Source of the DNA: CAYWKS01 sp964458935
Lineage (GTDB): Bacteria > Planctomycetota > Phycisphaerae > Phycisphaerales > Zrk34
Assembly: GCA_964458935.1 (NCBI GenBank)
Contig: CAYWKS010000011.1
Location: 1 to 64,000, forward strand
Reading direction: 5' to 3'
Length of the DNA: 64,000 bases
The notes under the pieces are model-generated. The model saw only the letters and a list, made by a program, of their open reading frames with translations, was not told the origin of the DNA and made no database searches. Positions 8,399 through 16,777 of the stretch are shown piece by piece (within the stretch, counting starts at the first letter, position 1; the number at the start of each line of letters is the position of its first letter). A program made the translations under genes and the position numbers.

Positions 8399-9022
8399 CT
8401 ACGACGGCGGATCGGTCGGGTTCGCGGATTTGTATTTTTTAGCGAAGGAGGCGACGGCGGTGTGGAGGCGGCTTTTGACGGTGCCGAGGGGGATGCCGAG
8501 GACGTCGGCGATCTCGTTGTACGAAAACTGTTGGAAATAAGCGAGTAACAGGATTTCACGGAGGTGGTCGGGCAACTGTTCGACGGCGTGGCGGACGCGT
8601 TGAGCGGCTTCGGCGTCGTCGAACTGCTGGTCGGGCAGGGGCAGGTCGGCTTCGAGCAGGTCGACGAAGGAGCGGTCCTGTTCGTCGCCGGCGAGGGGGG
8701 CCGATAACGGCACGGCCGGCCGGCGCGACTGCTTGCGCATGTAGTCACGGGCCTTGTTGGCGGCGATGGTGAACAGCCAGGGCTTGAAGCGGCGGCCGGT
8801 GTCGAAGGTGTCGACGGACTGGTGGACCTGGAGGAAGGCGTCCTGGAAGACGTCCTCGGCGGCGGGGCGGCTGCTCATGAACCGCACGAGGAAGTGGAAC
8901 AGCTCGTTCTGGTATCGGCGGATGAGGCTGTTGAAGGCTTCGGTGTCCCCGGCGCGATAGCGTTCGATGAGCTGCTCATCGGTCGCCTGATCTCGATCGC
9001 CGGCGAAGATGCCCTGGGTCAT
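8399..9022 (-). CDS. ECF-type RNA polymerase sigma factor
   Basis: The 207-residue protein has both ECF domains. Region 2 spans about residues 22-100, including AFNSLIRRYQNELFHFLVRF, AAEDVFQDAFLQVHQ and RFKPWLFTIAANKARDYMRK. Region 4 spans about 140-195, with LPDHLREILLLAYFQQFSYN and a helix-turn-helix IADVLGIPLGTVKSRLHTAV. Such factors direct polymerase to stress or envelope regulons and are normally held by a membrane anti-sigma; the next gene fits that role. A perfect TATAAT promoter precedes it. Which ECF group it belongs to cannot be told by eye. Confidence 0.92.
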   Translation of the reverse strand: MTQGIFAGDRDQATDEQLIERYRAGDTEAFNSLIRRYQNELFHFLVRFMSSRPAAEDVFQDAFLQVHQSVDTFDTGRRFKPWLFTIAANKARDYMRKQSRRPAVPLSAPLAGDEQDRSFVDLLEADLPLPDQQFDDAEAAQRVRHAVEQLPDHLREILLLAYFQQFSYNEIADVLGIPLGTVKSRLHTAVASFAKKYKSANPTDPPS

Positions 9023-9051
9023 GCATGGGTCCGAGCGGTCGCGTGGGGCGG

Positions 9052-9080
9052 ATTATAAAGGCGGGCGGCATCGGGGCCAA
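9052..9080 (-). promoter_or_regulatory. Promoter of the ECF sigma operon
   Basis: On the minus strand TTGGCC (9075-9080), a 17-bp spacer and TATAAT (9052-9057) give a housekeeping-type promoter about 30 bases before the sigma gene. It resembles the TTGGCG/TATAAT promoter at 6236. Confidence 0.7.
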
Positions 9081-9186
9081 CGCGAGGATTCTTCGGGGTG
9101 CGGCTTTATGTATGGGGGTGAAGCGGGTACCATGCGCGGTCGCTCGGGAGCTGCATCTTCCCTGTTCAAGCAAAGAGGCGAACCCT

Positions 9187-10335
9187 GTGGGTGTACCTGT
9201 TTCGCAGATGATGACGGTGGCGAAGTACGTGCTGGGCCAGCGGTACGTGCATCGCAACAAGCGCTATCCGCTGGTGTTGATGCTGGAGCCGCTGTTCCGG
9301 TGCAACCTGGCGTGCGCCGGTTGCGGCAAGATCCAGTACCCGCCGCACATCCTCAAGCGGGACCTGCCGCTGGGAGACGCGTTGCGTGCGGTCGACGAGT
9401 GCGGGGCGCCGATGGTGTCGATCCCCGGCGGCGAGCCGCTGCTCTACCCGTACATCCGCGAGCTGGTCGACGAGCTGGTGAAGCGGAAGAAGTACATCTA
9501 CCTGTGCACGAACGCGCTGAAGCTGAAGGAGGCGTTGGACGGCGGGTGGTTCACGCCGACGAAGTACCTGACGTTCAGCATCCACATGGACGGGCAGGAG
9601 GAGCACCACGACTTCGCGGTGTGCCGGGAGGGCACGTACGAGAAGGCGACGACCGCGATCCGACAGGCCGTGGAGGAGGGCTTCCGCGTCACGACGAACA
9701 CGACGCTGTTCGACGGGTTTGACCCGAACAGCGTGCGGGCGTTCTTCGACGAGATGATGGACCTGGGCGTGGAGGGCTGCATGGTGAGCCCGGGATACGC
9801 GTACCCCAAGGCGCCGGACCAGCAGAGCTTCCTCCGCGAGCGGGCGAAGACGCAGGAGATGTTCGACGCGCTGCTGAGCAACCGCAAGAAGCGGTGGGTG
9901 TTCAACCAGTCGCCGCTGTACCTGGAGTTCCTCATGGGCCGCCGCGAGTACGAGTGCACGCCCTGGGGCAACCCGACGTACAACATTTTCGGCTGGCAGA
10001 AGCCGTGCTACCTGCTTCAGGACGGCTACGTCGACACGTTCGACGAGTTGATGTCGACGACGGAGTGGTCGAACTACGGGCGTGCGTCGGGCAACCCCGA
10101 ATGCCAGCAGTGCATGGTGCACTGCGGCTACGAGCCCAGCGCGGTGGACCATACGTTCGCGGGTTTCGGGGGGATGTGGGCCACGATCAAGGCGATGATC
10201 TTCAACCGCTACGCCAACCCCCGGGCGCAGGCGAGGCTGGAAGAGGAGAAGTCCAAGCCGCATGGCCCGATGGCGCTGCTGCAGAACATCACGATCGACG
10301 GCAAGCCGGTCGTCGACGCCAGCGAAGCGGCGTGA
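9187..10335 (+). CDS. hpnH: Adenosyl-hopene transferase HpnH (radical SAM)
   Basis: The 382-residue protein is the radical SAM enzyme that adds the adenosyl group to diploptene in extended hopanoid synthesis. The cluster-binding cysteines are C39, C43 and C46 (RCNLACAGCGK), directly after the family hallmark KRYPLVLMLEPLF, and SIPGGEPLLYPYI is the SAM-binding GGEP motif. I place the start at GTG 9187: AGAGG lies eight bases upstream and the resulting N-terminus VGVPVSQ matches known HpnH proteins, which begin MAVP. No squalene-hopene cyclase or other hpn gene is adjacent; the gene stands alone between divergent and convergent neighbours. Confidence 0.94.
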   Translation: MGVPVSQMMTVAKYVLGQRYVHRNKRYPLVLMLEPLFRCNLACAGCGKIQYPPHILKRDLPLGDALRAVDECGAPMVSIPGGEPLLYPYIRELVDELVKRKKYIYLCTNALKLKEALDGGWFTPTKYLTFSIHMDGQEEHHDFAVCREGTYEKATTAIRQAVEEGFRVTTNTTLFDGFDPNSVRAFFDEMMDLGVEGCMVSPGYAYPKAPDQQSFLRERAKTQEMFDALLSNRKKRWVFNQSPLYLEFLMGRREYECTPWGNPTYNIFGWQKPCYLLQDGYVDTFDELMSTTEWSNYGRASGNPECQQCMVHCGYEPSAVDHTFAGFGGMWATIKAMIFNRYANPRAQARLEEEKSKPHGPMALLQNITIDGKPVVDASEAA

Positions 10336-10373
10336 GCGGGGGCGTGTCAAGCCGCGGCGGCCGCCACTGCAAA

Positions 10374-10403
10374 GCAGCCCCGTCCTGTTGGGCACGGGGC
10401 TGC
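10374..10403. terminator. Hairpin between hpnH and the CBM48 gene
   Basis: A perfect 10-bp stem, GCAGCCCCGT with ACGGGGCTGC, encloses a 10-nt loop between two convergent genes. There is no T-run on either side, so it is a terminator-like hairpin that could act on both strands. Confidence 0.6.
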
Positions 10404-10432
10404 GAGCATGATGAAAGATGATCGAGAAGGGA

Positions 10433-10747
10433 TCAGGCGGCGGCGGCCTTGCGGGCGGTCGTGGTCTGCGGGCTGACGTAGAGCACGCTGTTCCAACCGC
10501 CGACCTTGCACATCTCCACGCCGTACGCGGCGAAGTCCGCCTCCCAGATGCAGTGATCCACGACGTACTTGAAGCGGTACTCCCCGCCGGGCAGCGCGAG
10601 CTGCAGGCGCCACCAGCCATCGCTGTCGCGTCGCATGGGGTGAGAGGCGGCCTGCCAACTGTTGAAGTCGCCGGCGAGGCTGACCGAGTCGGCGCCCGGC
10701 CGGAAATAGGCGAACTCCACCGTCCCGTCGTCCTGGAAGATGACCAT
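10433..10747 (-). CDS. Stand-alone CBM48 / AMPK-like glycogen-binding protein
   Basis: This 104-residue protein is essentially one early-set glycogen-binding domain. Its signature reads VSLAGDFNSWQ, then DGWWRLQLALPGGEYRFKYV, with the tryptophans that contact alpha-glucan chains. The family occurs fused to branching enzymes and debranching enzymes, or alone as here. I start it at 10747 because AGGAG lies eight bases upstream; the frame extends 21 codons further without conservation. A short alanine-rich C-terminal tail follows. No starch or glycogen gene is nearby. Function beyond glucan binding is unknown. Confidence 0.82.
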   Translation of the reverse strand: MVIFQDDGTVEFAYFRPGADSVSLAGDFNSWQAASHPMRRDSDGWWRLQLALPGGEYRFKYVVDHCIWEADFAAYGVEMCKVGGWNSVLYVSPQTTTARKAAAA

Positions 10748-10984
10748 GCGTGCGTCTCCTGAGCTGTGGGAGTGTGGGGCTCCCGTAACCACCGGCTGTG
10801 TTATGTTCACTATCGACCGGAGGGGCCGATTACTTTTGAGGATACGGCGTCGGAATCGCGGATTTTCGACGTGCCGGGCGTGTGGCGGCGTGACGACCGC
10901 GGCGGCCGAGCCGCGCGGGATTATCGGAAGGCGCCGCCGCCGATCGCGCGCGGCGAGGACCGGTAACCATGCACGCGATCGGCA

Positions 10985-11013
10985 TGGTCAGCGCCCGGCC
11001 ACACCGTTACAAT
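10985..11013 (+). promoter_or_regulatory. Putative promoter of the 158-residue membrane protein gene
   Basis: TGGTCA (10985-10990), 17 bp and TACAAT (11008-11013) precede the gene by about 30 bases, with CTGGAG as ribosome site in between. Apart from this, the 295-base gap between 10748 and 11042 holds nothing I recognise. Confidence 0.5.
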
Positions 11014-11042
11014 GCCCGGCGTCCTCCTGGAGACCCAGCCCC

Positions 11043-11519
11043 ATGAGTTCCAACAGTGGATCTTCCGACAACCTGGCCGACGCGCTGAGTTCGATGGCCG
11101 ACGGCGAGCCGCGGCGACGGACGGATGCGGCGGATCACGCGGCGGCGGCGGATGCGGATGCGGGCATCGAGACCGGGCCGTCCGCGTCGGCCGGCGGTTC
11201 GTCGAGCGGGGCCGGTCGGCGGACGCGGCGGCCGCCCAAGCCGTCGGACGCGGCGAAGCTGGGCGTGCGGGCGTCGCTGATCATCGGTGGGCTGCTGCTG
11301 ATCCCGGGCATCTGGGCGGTGCTCGTGCTCGCCGGCGTGGACGTGTTCAACGCCAACGTCTCGGGCGCCCGGGCGATGGCGGCGTTGATGCTGCTGAGCT
11401 GGCCGATCGGCGGGGCGCTGATCGGCGGGGCGCTGTTCTTCCAACGCCAGCTCGCCCGGCAACAGGCCGAGTACGATCGCGCCATCGCGCGCGAGCGCGA
11501 GGACGCCGGCGGCAGTTGA
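11043..11519 (+). CDS. Small membrane protein, two transmembrane helices, unknown
   Basis: The 158-residue protein has a long disordered N-terminal half rich in serine, aspartate, alanine and arginine (residues 1-75), then two transmembrane helices near 80-102 (SLIIGGLLLIPGIWAVLVLA) and 113-137 (ALMLLSWPIGGALIGGALFF), ending with a charged amphipathic tail that may form a short coiled coil. I recognise no family. It is preceded by its own promoter-like element and CTGGAG. The next gene, the H1-like protein, has its own promoter, so the two are probably not an operon. Confidence 0.6.
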   Translation: MSSNSGSSDNLADALSSMADGEPRRRTDAADHAAAADADAGIETGPSASAGGSSSGAGRRTRRPPKPSDAAKLGVRASLIIGGLLLIPGIWAVLVLAGVDVFNANVSGARAMAALMLLSWPIGGALIGGALFFQRQLARQQAEYDRAIAREREDAGGS

Positions 11520-11586
11520 TCCCCGGCGCGAGTTCGGCGGCGCCGGTTCCGCGGGGTCGGAATCCGATGAGCATGACCCGGGGTGT

Positions 11587-11615
11587 TTGACAAGCGCGGT
11601 CGCGGCGCTTACGAA
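11587..11615 (+). promoter_or_regulatory. Putative promoter of the H1-like gene
   Basis: A perfect TTGACA (11587-11592), 17 bp and TACGAA (11610-11615) lie upstream of the lysine-rich protein gene, leaving a leader of about 140 nt. The -10 is weak (three of six). Confidence 0.4.
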
Positions 11616-11757
11616 GACACCGGTGTGCTGGTGTGTGCTCGTCCCAGCGCATCCGACCGAGCGAGATGATCCGGCGACGGGCTACGCACCGGATCGCCGG
11701 GGCCGCTGCTGCATTGGAGCCTCAGTTACAGCCCCACGAGGGGGCAGGAGCACACCG

Positions 11758-12111
11758 ATGGCCACCCGGAAGGCCGGCGCGTCGAAGAAGACCGGCAAGA
11801 CAACGAAGAAGTCGACCAAGAAGACCGCCAGCAAGACTGCCAAGAAGACGACCAAGAAGTCGACGAAGAAGACCACCAGGAAGACCGGCAAGAAGACGTC
11901 GAAGAAGACGTCGAAGAAGACCGGCAAGTCAACGAAGCCGTCGGCGCGTACGGCGGCGGGCGGCTCGGCACGGGGTATGTGGCCGACGCATGAGCAGATC
12001 GCGGTCCGGGCGTTCCAGGTGTGGGAGCGTAACGGCCGCCGGCCCGACAACGACTACGGCAACTGGAAGCAGGCGGAGGCGGAGTTGCTGGCCGAGCGCG
12101 GGCTGGCGTGA
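11758..12111 (+). CDS. Histone-H1-like lysine-rich arm fused to a DUF2934 domain
   Basis: The 117-residue protein has two parts. Residues 3-62 are a tandem array of KKT/KKS/KTA units, nearly all lysine, threonine, serine and alanine, like the C-terminal tail of histone H1 and bacterial H1-like proteins; it is expected to bind DNA without sequence specificity. Residues 77-113 (THEQIAVRAFQVWERNGR ... NWKQAEAELL) match the short DUF2934 domain. The repeat is written almost entirely with AAG lysine codons. It starts at ATG 11758, seven bases after AGGAG. A role in nucleoid compaction is inferred from composition. Confidence 0.8.
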   Translation: MATRKAGASKKTGKTTKKSTKKTASKTAKKTTKKSTKKTTRKTGKKTSKKTSKKTGKSTKPSARTAAGGSARGMWPTHEQIAVRAFQVWERNGRRPDNDYGNWKQAEAELLAERGLA

Positions 12112-12148
12112 TCCGTCGCGCTCGCCGCGGGCCGCAACGCCGTTTGCA

Positions 12149-12177
12149 TCGACAATCCGCGCCGGGGGCTGTACGAT
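12149..12177 (+). promoter_or_regulatory. Promoter of serA
   Basis: TCGACA (12149-12154, five of six), 17 bp and TACGAT (12172-12177) form a good promoter about 50 bases upstream of serA, whose ribosome site GAGGA lies just before the start codon. Confidence 0.65.
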
Positions 12178-12229
12178 GGGCGATTTGCCCAGCGTGACGG
12201 ATTTCTGACGCCCCAGAGGAACTTGCGAT

Positions 12230-13837
12230 ATGCCAGATAAGATCAGGATTCTCGTCGCCGACAAGCTCGCGCCCAAGGGCCTGGACTACCTCCGCAGCTT
12301 CGACAACGTCGAGGTGGAGACGAAGACCGGGCTGAGCGAGGATGAGCTGGCGGCGATCATCGGCGACTACCACGGGCTGCTGGTGCGGTCCGGCGTGCAG
12401 GTCACCGCCAAGGTGCTCGACCAGCCCGGCAAGCTCCGGGCGATCGCCCGCGCCGGGGTCGGCGTGGACAACATCGACCTCGACGCGGCCACGCAGCACG
12501 GCGTGCTCGTGATGAACAGCGCCGAGGCGTCCACCATCACCACCGCCGAGCACGCGTTCGCGCTGATGATGGCACTGGCCCGGAACATCGGACCGGCCTA
12601 TCGGACCATGGCCGACGGCGGGTGGGACCGCAAGAAGTTCGTCGGCGCCCAGCTCGCCGGCAAGGACCTGGGCATCGTCGGGTTCGGCCGCATCGGCCGC
12701 ACCGTCGCCGAGCGTGCCCTGGCTTTCGGGATGAACGTCGTGGCGTTCGACCCGGTGTACAACGCGGCGACCGCGCTCGACGGGCGGGTGAAGATGTACT
12801 CGGACTTCGACGCCATGCTGCCCGAGTGCGACATCCTGACCTTCCACGTGCCGCTGAACGACCACACCCGGGGCATGCTCAACGCCGACCGCTTCAACAA
12901 GTGCCGCGAGGGGCTGATGGTCGTCAACGCGGCGCGGGGCGGGGTGATCGACATCCCCGCGCTGATCGAGGCGCTGGACGCGGGCAAGTGCGGCGGTGCG
13001 GCGATCGACGTCTACGAGGAGGAGCCGCCCGCCGAGGACGACCCGATCCGTACCCACCCCAGGATCCTCTGCACGCCGCACCTGGGCGCCTCGACCGCCG
13101 AGGCCCAGGAAGCCGTCTCCACCGACGCCTGCGCCCAGATCCTCGAGTACCTCCGCGGCGAGGGCTTGCGGGGCGCGGTCAACCTCGGCGGCGTCCGCAT
13201 GGACCTCGACGAGACGCAGCAGCGGTTCGGCGACCTGGTCGAACGCATGGCGCAACTGGTCGCGCCCACCTGCGAGCAGGGCATCAGCTCCGTCTCGCTG
13301 ACCGTCGAGGGCAAGGAGGTCGGCGCCGCGGCCGGCACCTACGAACGCATGGCCGTCATCGAGCTGCTCCGCGCCCAGATGGACCTGCCGGTCAACATGG
13401 TCAACGTCCAGCTCATCGCGCGGCAGCGCGGCATCAAGCACTCCACGACCATCGTCGAGGGCGACGGCCCGGCCTCCAAGATCACCGTCCAGGTCACCAG
13501 CGGCGGCGCGACCCGCCGCGCGGTCGGCACCGTCTACCCCGACGGCCTGCCCCGCGTGCTCGAACTCAATGGCTACTACATGGACCTCGTGCCGGACGGC
13601 CCGATGCTCATCATCCAGAACGACGACCGACCGGGCATGGTCGGCGTGGTCGGCACGCTGCTGGGCGACGCCGGGCTCAACATCGCGGACATGGCCCTCA
13701 GCCACCGCGACAACACCGCGCTGATGGTGCTCAACCTCGACGCGATGCCCGACAAGCAACTGCTCGCGACGCTCCGCCAGACGCCGGGCATCCGGAAGAT
13801 CGCCTCGCTGCGGCTGCCCTCGCTGTCGCAGCAGTAG
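12230..13837 (+). CDS. serA: D-3-phosphoglycerate dehydrogenase
   Basis: The 535-residue enzyme is a long-form (type I) phosphoglycerate dehydrogenase, first step of serine synthesis. The NAD-binding loop is GFGRIG at 151-156; catalytic residues R236 (NAARGGVID), E265 and H284 (TPHLGAST) are present. An allosteric substrate-binding domain occupies about 320-450 and an ACT domain about 460-535 (MLIIQNDDRPGMVGVVGTLL), the serine-sensing module. The loop at 95-103 reads MNSAEASTI where relatives usually have an N-P-x-G-N type sequence, an unusual substitution in the substrate region. It has its own promoter and is followed 36 bases later by a glycosyltransferase gene. Confidence 0.95.
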   Translation: MPDKIRILVADKLAPKGLDYLRSFDNVEVETKTGLSEDELAAIIGDYHGLLVRSGVQVTAKVLDQPGKLRAIARAGVGVDNIDLDAATQHGVLVMNSAEASTITTAEHAFALMMALARNIGPAYRTMADGGWDRKKFVGAQLAGKDLGIVGFGRIGRTVAERALAFGMNVVAFDPVYNAATALDGRVKMYSDFDAMLPECDILTFHVPLNDHTRGMLNADRFNKCREGLMVVNAARGGVIDIPALIEALDAGKCGGAAIDVYEEEPPAEDDPIRTHPRILCTPHLGASTAEAQEAVSTDACAQILEYLRGEGLRGAVNLGGVRMDLDETQQRFGDLVERMAQLVAPTCEQGISSVSLTVEGKEVGAAAGTYERMAVIELLRAQMDLPVNMVNVQLIARQRGIKHSTTIVEGDGPASKITVQVTSGGATRRAVGTVYPDGLPRVLELNGYYMDLVPDGPMLIIQNDDRPGMVGVVGTLLGDAGLNIADMALSHRDNTALMVLNLDAMPDKQLLATLRQTPGIRKIASLRLPSLSQQ

Positions 13838-13873
13838 CGCGGCGGCCTAACCGCCCGCCCCCGCGGCCCGCCC

Positions 13874-15658
13874 ATGAACCCCACGCACGAAGCCATCGCC
13901 CTGCCACCGGCGGTCACGACCGCCCCCGCCGGGCAGCACGCCCGCGCCATCCTGCTCATCCTCGCGGTGATCAGCGTGCTCGGCTATTTCGACCTCGGCC
14001 GCAGCGACGTCACCAACTCACTCGAAGTCAGCTACGCGCTGACGGCGCAGGAGATGGTCCGCGGCGATGACTGGCTGGTGCCGCGGCTGAACGAGCGGCC
14101 CCGGTTCGTCAAGCCCCCCCTGCCCTTCTGGCTCGGCGCCGGGGTGTGCGAACTGGTGCACGGCGACGCGGCGCCCATGCCCACGCTCCGCCTGGTCGCC
14201 CTCGCCGCCGGCGCGCTCGCCGCGCTGTGCGTGTACGGCCTGGGGGTGTCGATGTTCGACCGCCGCGCGGGGCTGCTCGCCGCCCTCGCGTGGGTCACCA
14301 TGTTCCTGTGCTTCCTCGAGTATCGCTACGCCCGGCACGACATCTTCCTGACCGCCGCGGTCGCGCTGAGCATGCTCGGCATCTGGCGGGCCTGGGCCCG
14401 CCAACGCGGCGGGTGGCTGCTCACCGCGATCGGGCTGATCTTCGCCTTTCAGTGCAAGGGGCCGGTGAGCTGGCCGCTGACCGTGCTGCCGGCGGCGGTG
14501 TTTGCGGTCTGCCACCGGCCGGTGCGGTGGCGGTTCATCGGCGGCGTGCTGGCTTGGGCGCTGGTCGGCGGGCTGAGCCTGCTGCCGTGGGTCGTCGCGG
14601 TCCAGCACGCGACCGACGTCGATTTCTGGGACGAGTACCGCTGGGAGGCGATCGGCCGATTCACCAGCGAGTCCGCCCCTTACCAGCCGCCGTGGTTCTA
14701 CCTGCAATACCTGGGTTTCGTGCTGCCCTGGGTGGCGTACCTGATCGCGGGGCTGGTCGTGCCGTTCGAGCGGAAGTATGCGGCGCGGGGTCGGGCGTTG
14801 CGGTTCGCGTGGATGTGGATGGTCGTGGGGCTGGCGTTCATGACGCTGCCGCGCGAGAAGAACTCGCGGTATGTCGTGCCGCTGCTGGCGCCGGCGGCGC
14901 TGCTGACCGGGCAGGTCCTCGCGTTCCACTGGGGGTTGTGGCGCCGCCGCCAGCGTGACCCGGCCGCCCCGCCGCTGTGGATCGGCCACACGATCGTGCT
15001 GGGGGTGACCGCGGCGGTGATGATCGTCGGCTCGTACCGCGCCGGTTACGACGTGGCGCTGGGCGCGGGGGTGGTGAACCTGCTGCTGGCCGGGGCGGTC
15101 GGGTGGTGCTTCCGGGTGAATCGGCTGCCCGGGGCCGTCGCTTTGAGTGTGGCGTTTGCGGTGTTGGGGCTGCTGAGCTTCGGCATCTCGCAACACGTCT
15201 CGCCGCGGCACGCCGAGCCCAACCGCCAGCTCGCCGCGGAGGTGCTCGCGCGGGTCGGCGATGCCCCGCTGGTCGCCTGGCCGAACACCCCGCCGCATGC
15301 GCTGGCGTACTACGCCAACCGCACGATGCCGGCGGTGGCCAACCCGTATCTCATGCACCGGTACGTGCCGGAGGTCGATCGGCAGACGCTGGCCGAACGC
15401 TGGGGTCGGTTGGACGCACGCCGCGCGGACCAGGCGCGGGCGCTGGAGCGGTGGCTCCAACAGCAGGACGCCGCCGAGGCCTACGTGGTGTCGGACCTGC
15501 AGGGGGTGCCGCGGCTGCGGGCGTTCGCCGACGAGCGCGGGCTCGACGCGTCGGTCGTGTTGGACCTGACCACGATCCGCCCGCACACGGGCAAGCCCGG
15601 CGACGCGTATCGGCTGGTGCGGCTGGCGCGGCGCGGCGACGCGCCCGCTGGCGAGTGA
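13874..15658 (+). CDS. ArnT/PMT-family (GT39/GT83) membrane glycosyltransferase
   Basis: The 594-residue polytopic protein uses a polyprenyl-phosphate sugar donor on the periplasmic side. The first loop contains YALTAQEMVRGDDWLVPRL and LNERPRFVKPPLPFWLGA, the acidic and KPPL signatures shared with ArnT, and about a dozen hydrophobic helices follow, e.g. LLLAGAVGWCF. The soluble C-terminal part (about 440-594) is shorter than in yeast PMT proteins. In LPS-making cells such enzymes decorate lipid A or core. The five following genes are also LPS- or envelope-related, which supports that reading, but acceptor and sugar are not determinable here. Confidence 0.85.
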   Translation: MNPTHEAIALPPAVTTAPAGQHARAILLILAVISVLGYFDLGRSDVTNSLEVSYALTAQEMVRGDDWLVPRLNERPRFVKPPLPFWLGAGVCELVHGDAAPMPTLRLVALAAGALAALCVYGLGVSMFDRRAGLLAALAWVTMFLCFLEYRYARHDIFLTAAVALSMLGIWRAWARQRGGWLLTAIGLIFAFQCKGPVSWPLTVLPAAVFAVCHRPVRWRFIGGVLAWALVGGLSLLPWVVAVQHATDVDFWDEYRWEAIGRFTSESAPYQPPWFYLQYLGFVLPWVAYLIAGLVVPFERKYAARGRALRFAWMWMVVGLAFMTLPREKNSRYVVPLLAPAALLTGQVLAFHWGLWRRRQRDPAAPPLWIGHTIVLGVTAAVMIVGSYRAGYDVALGAGVVNLLLAGAVGWCFRVNRLPGAVALSVAFAVLGLLSFGISQHVSPRHAEPNRQLAAEVLARVGDAPLVAWPNTPPHALAYYANRTMPAVANPYLMHRYVPEVDRQTLAERWGRLDARRADQARALERWLQQQDAAEAYVVSDLQGVPRLRAFADERGLDASVVLDLTTIRPHTGKPGDAYRLVRLARRGDAPAGE

Positions 15659-15670
15659 TCGAGCGTTGCT

Positions 15671-15676
15671 TATCAT
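15671..15676 (+). promoter_or_regulatory. Leaderless-type -10 element before the GT9 gene
   Basis: TATCAT ends six bases before ATG 15683 and no Shine-Dalgarno sequence is present. CTGGCG lies 17 bp upstream at 15648-15653 as a possible -35. This suggests an internal promoter that makes a leaderless mRNA. Confidence 0.45.
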
Positions 15677-15682
15677 GAACGC

Positions 15683-16777
15683 ATGCCGCTCCCGCCGGAC
15701 GACCCGCGACGCATCCTGTTGATTCGGCCCAGTGCGCTGGGGGACGTGGCGCGGACGGTGCCGGCCCTGGTCACGCTGGCCCGGACCTTCCCCGACGCAC
15801 AGATCGACTGGCTGGTCCGCGACACGTTCGCCGACGCCATCCGCCATCACCCGAACCTGGGCCGGGTCATCACCTTCCCGCGCCAGCGTTTCAACCGGTT
15901 CGGCCGGCACCTGGCGACGACGCGGGAGGTGGTCGCCTGGCTGGGCGACTTGAAGCGGGGCGGGTACGACCGGGTGTATGACCTGCAGGGACTGTTCCGC
16001 AGCGGGGTGTTCACCTACGCCACGCGGAGCCCCTTGCGTGTGGGGTTCGCCAACGCCGCCGAACTCGCCTGGCTGGGGTACAACCGCCGGCACCACGTCG
16101 ACCCGGACCTGCACACGGTCGATCGCATGCTGGGGCTGCTGGAGGCCGAGGGCATGACGCCCGTGCGGGACATGCAGTTGCACATCGGGCCGGAGGATCG
16201 CGCCTGGGCGGCGGGGTGGCTGGCCGAGCGCGACCTTGCCCCGCAAGGCTACATCGTGCTGGCGCCGACGGCGCAGTGGCTGAGCAAGCGGTGGCCCGCG
16301 TCGCGGTTCGGCGAGATCGCCCAGCGGGTCGTCACGTCGGGCGATGGCGACCCGCCGATGCACGCGGCGGTGGTGGTCGGGTCGGCCGGCGAGGCCGAGC
16401 AGGTTCGACCGCTGCTCCAGCGTCACTGGGCGATGCCGCTGCACGACCTGACCGGGCAGACGAGCGTGGGCCGGCTGATGGCGATCATCGAGCGGTGCGG
16501 GCTGGCCGTGTGCAACGACAGCGCCGCGTTGCACTTAGCGGTGGGGCTGGGCCGGCGATGCCTCGGCGTGTTCGGGCCCACCGACCCGACGCGGGTCGGG
16601 CCTTACCGTTATGGCATCGGCGTGGCGCGTGCCGATGGCCAGCGGTCGGTACACTATCGTGCCGCGCGGCTGGATCAGGACCTGATCGCCAAGCTCGACG
16701 TCGAGCAGGTCTGGCCACGCGTCCGGCGGGTGCTCGCCGCACCGCCGCCGCCCACCCGCCTGGATGATGAGGTTTGA
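15683..16777 (+). CDS. Glycosyltransferase family 9 (heptosyltransferase-like)
   Basis: The 364-residue GT-B enzyme belongs to the ADP-heptose:LPS heptosyltransferase family. The N-terminal RILLIRPSALGDVARTVPAL is the characteristic acceptor-domain start with the catalytic Asp, and CNDSAALHLAVGLGRRCLGV with GPTDPTRVGPY forms the C-terminal nucleotide-sugar site. Lengths and motif spacing are typical. Together with hldE, which makes ADP-heptose, and lpxK, it argues for an LPS inner core with heptose. The stop overlaps the next start by 14 bases, indicating translational coupling. Whether it is heptosyltransferase I, II or another GT9 is unknown. Confidence 0.88.
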   Translation: MPLPPDDPRRILLIRPSALGDVARTVPALVTLARTFPDAQIDWLVRDTFADAIRHHPNLGRVITFPRQRFNRFGRHLATTREVVAWLGDLKRGGYDRVYDLQGLFRSGVFTYATRSPLRVGFANAAELAWLGYNRRHHVDPDLHTVDRMLGLLEAEGMTPVRDMQLHIGPEDRAWAAGWLAERDLAPQGYIVLAPTAQWLSKRWPASRFGEIAQRVVTSGDGDPPMHAAVVVGSAGEAEQVRPLLQRHWAMPLHDLTGQTSVGRLMAIIERCGLAVCNDSAALHLAVGLGRRCLGVFGPTDPTRVGPYRYGIGVARADGQRSVHYRAARLDQDLIAKLDVEQVWPRVRRVLAAPPPPTRLDDEV

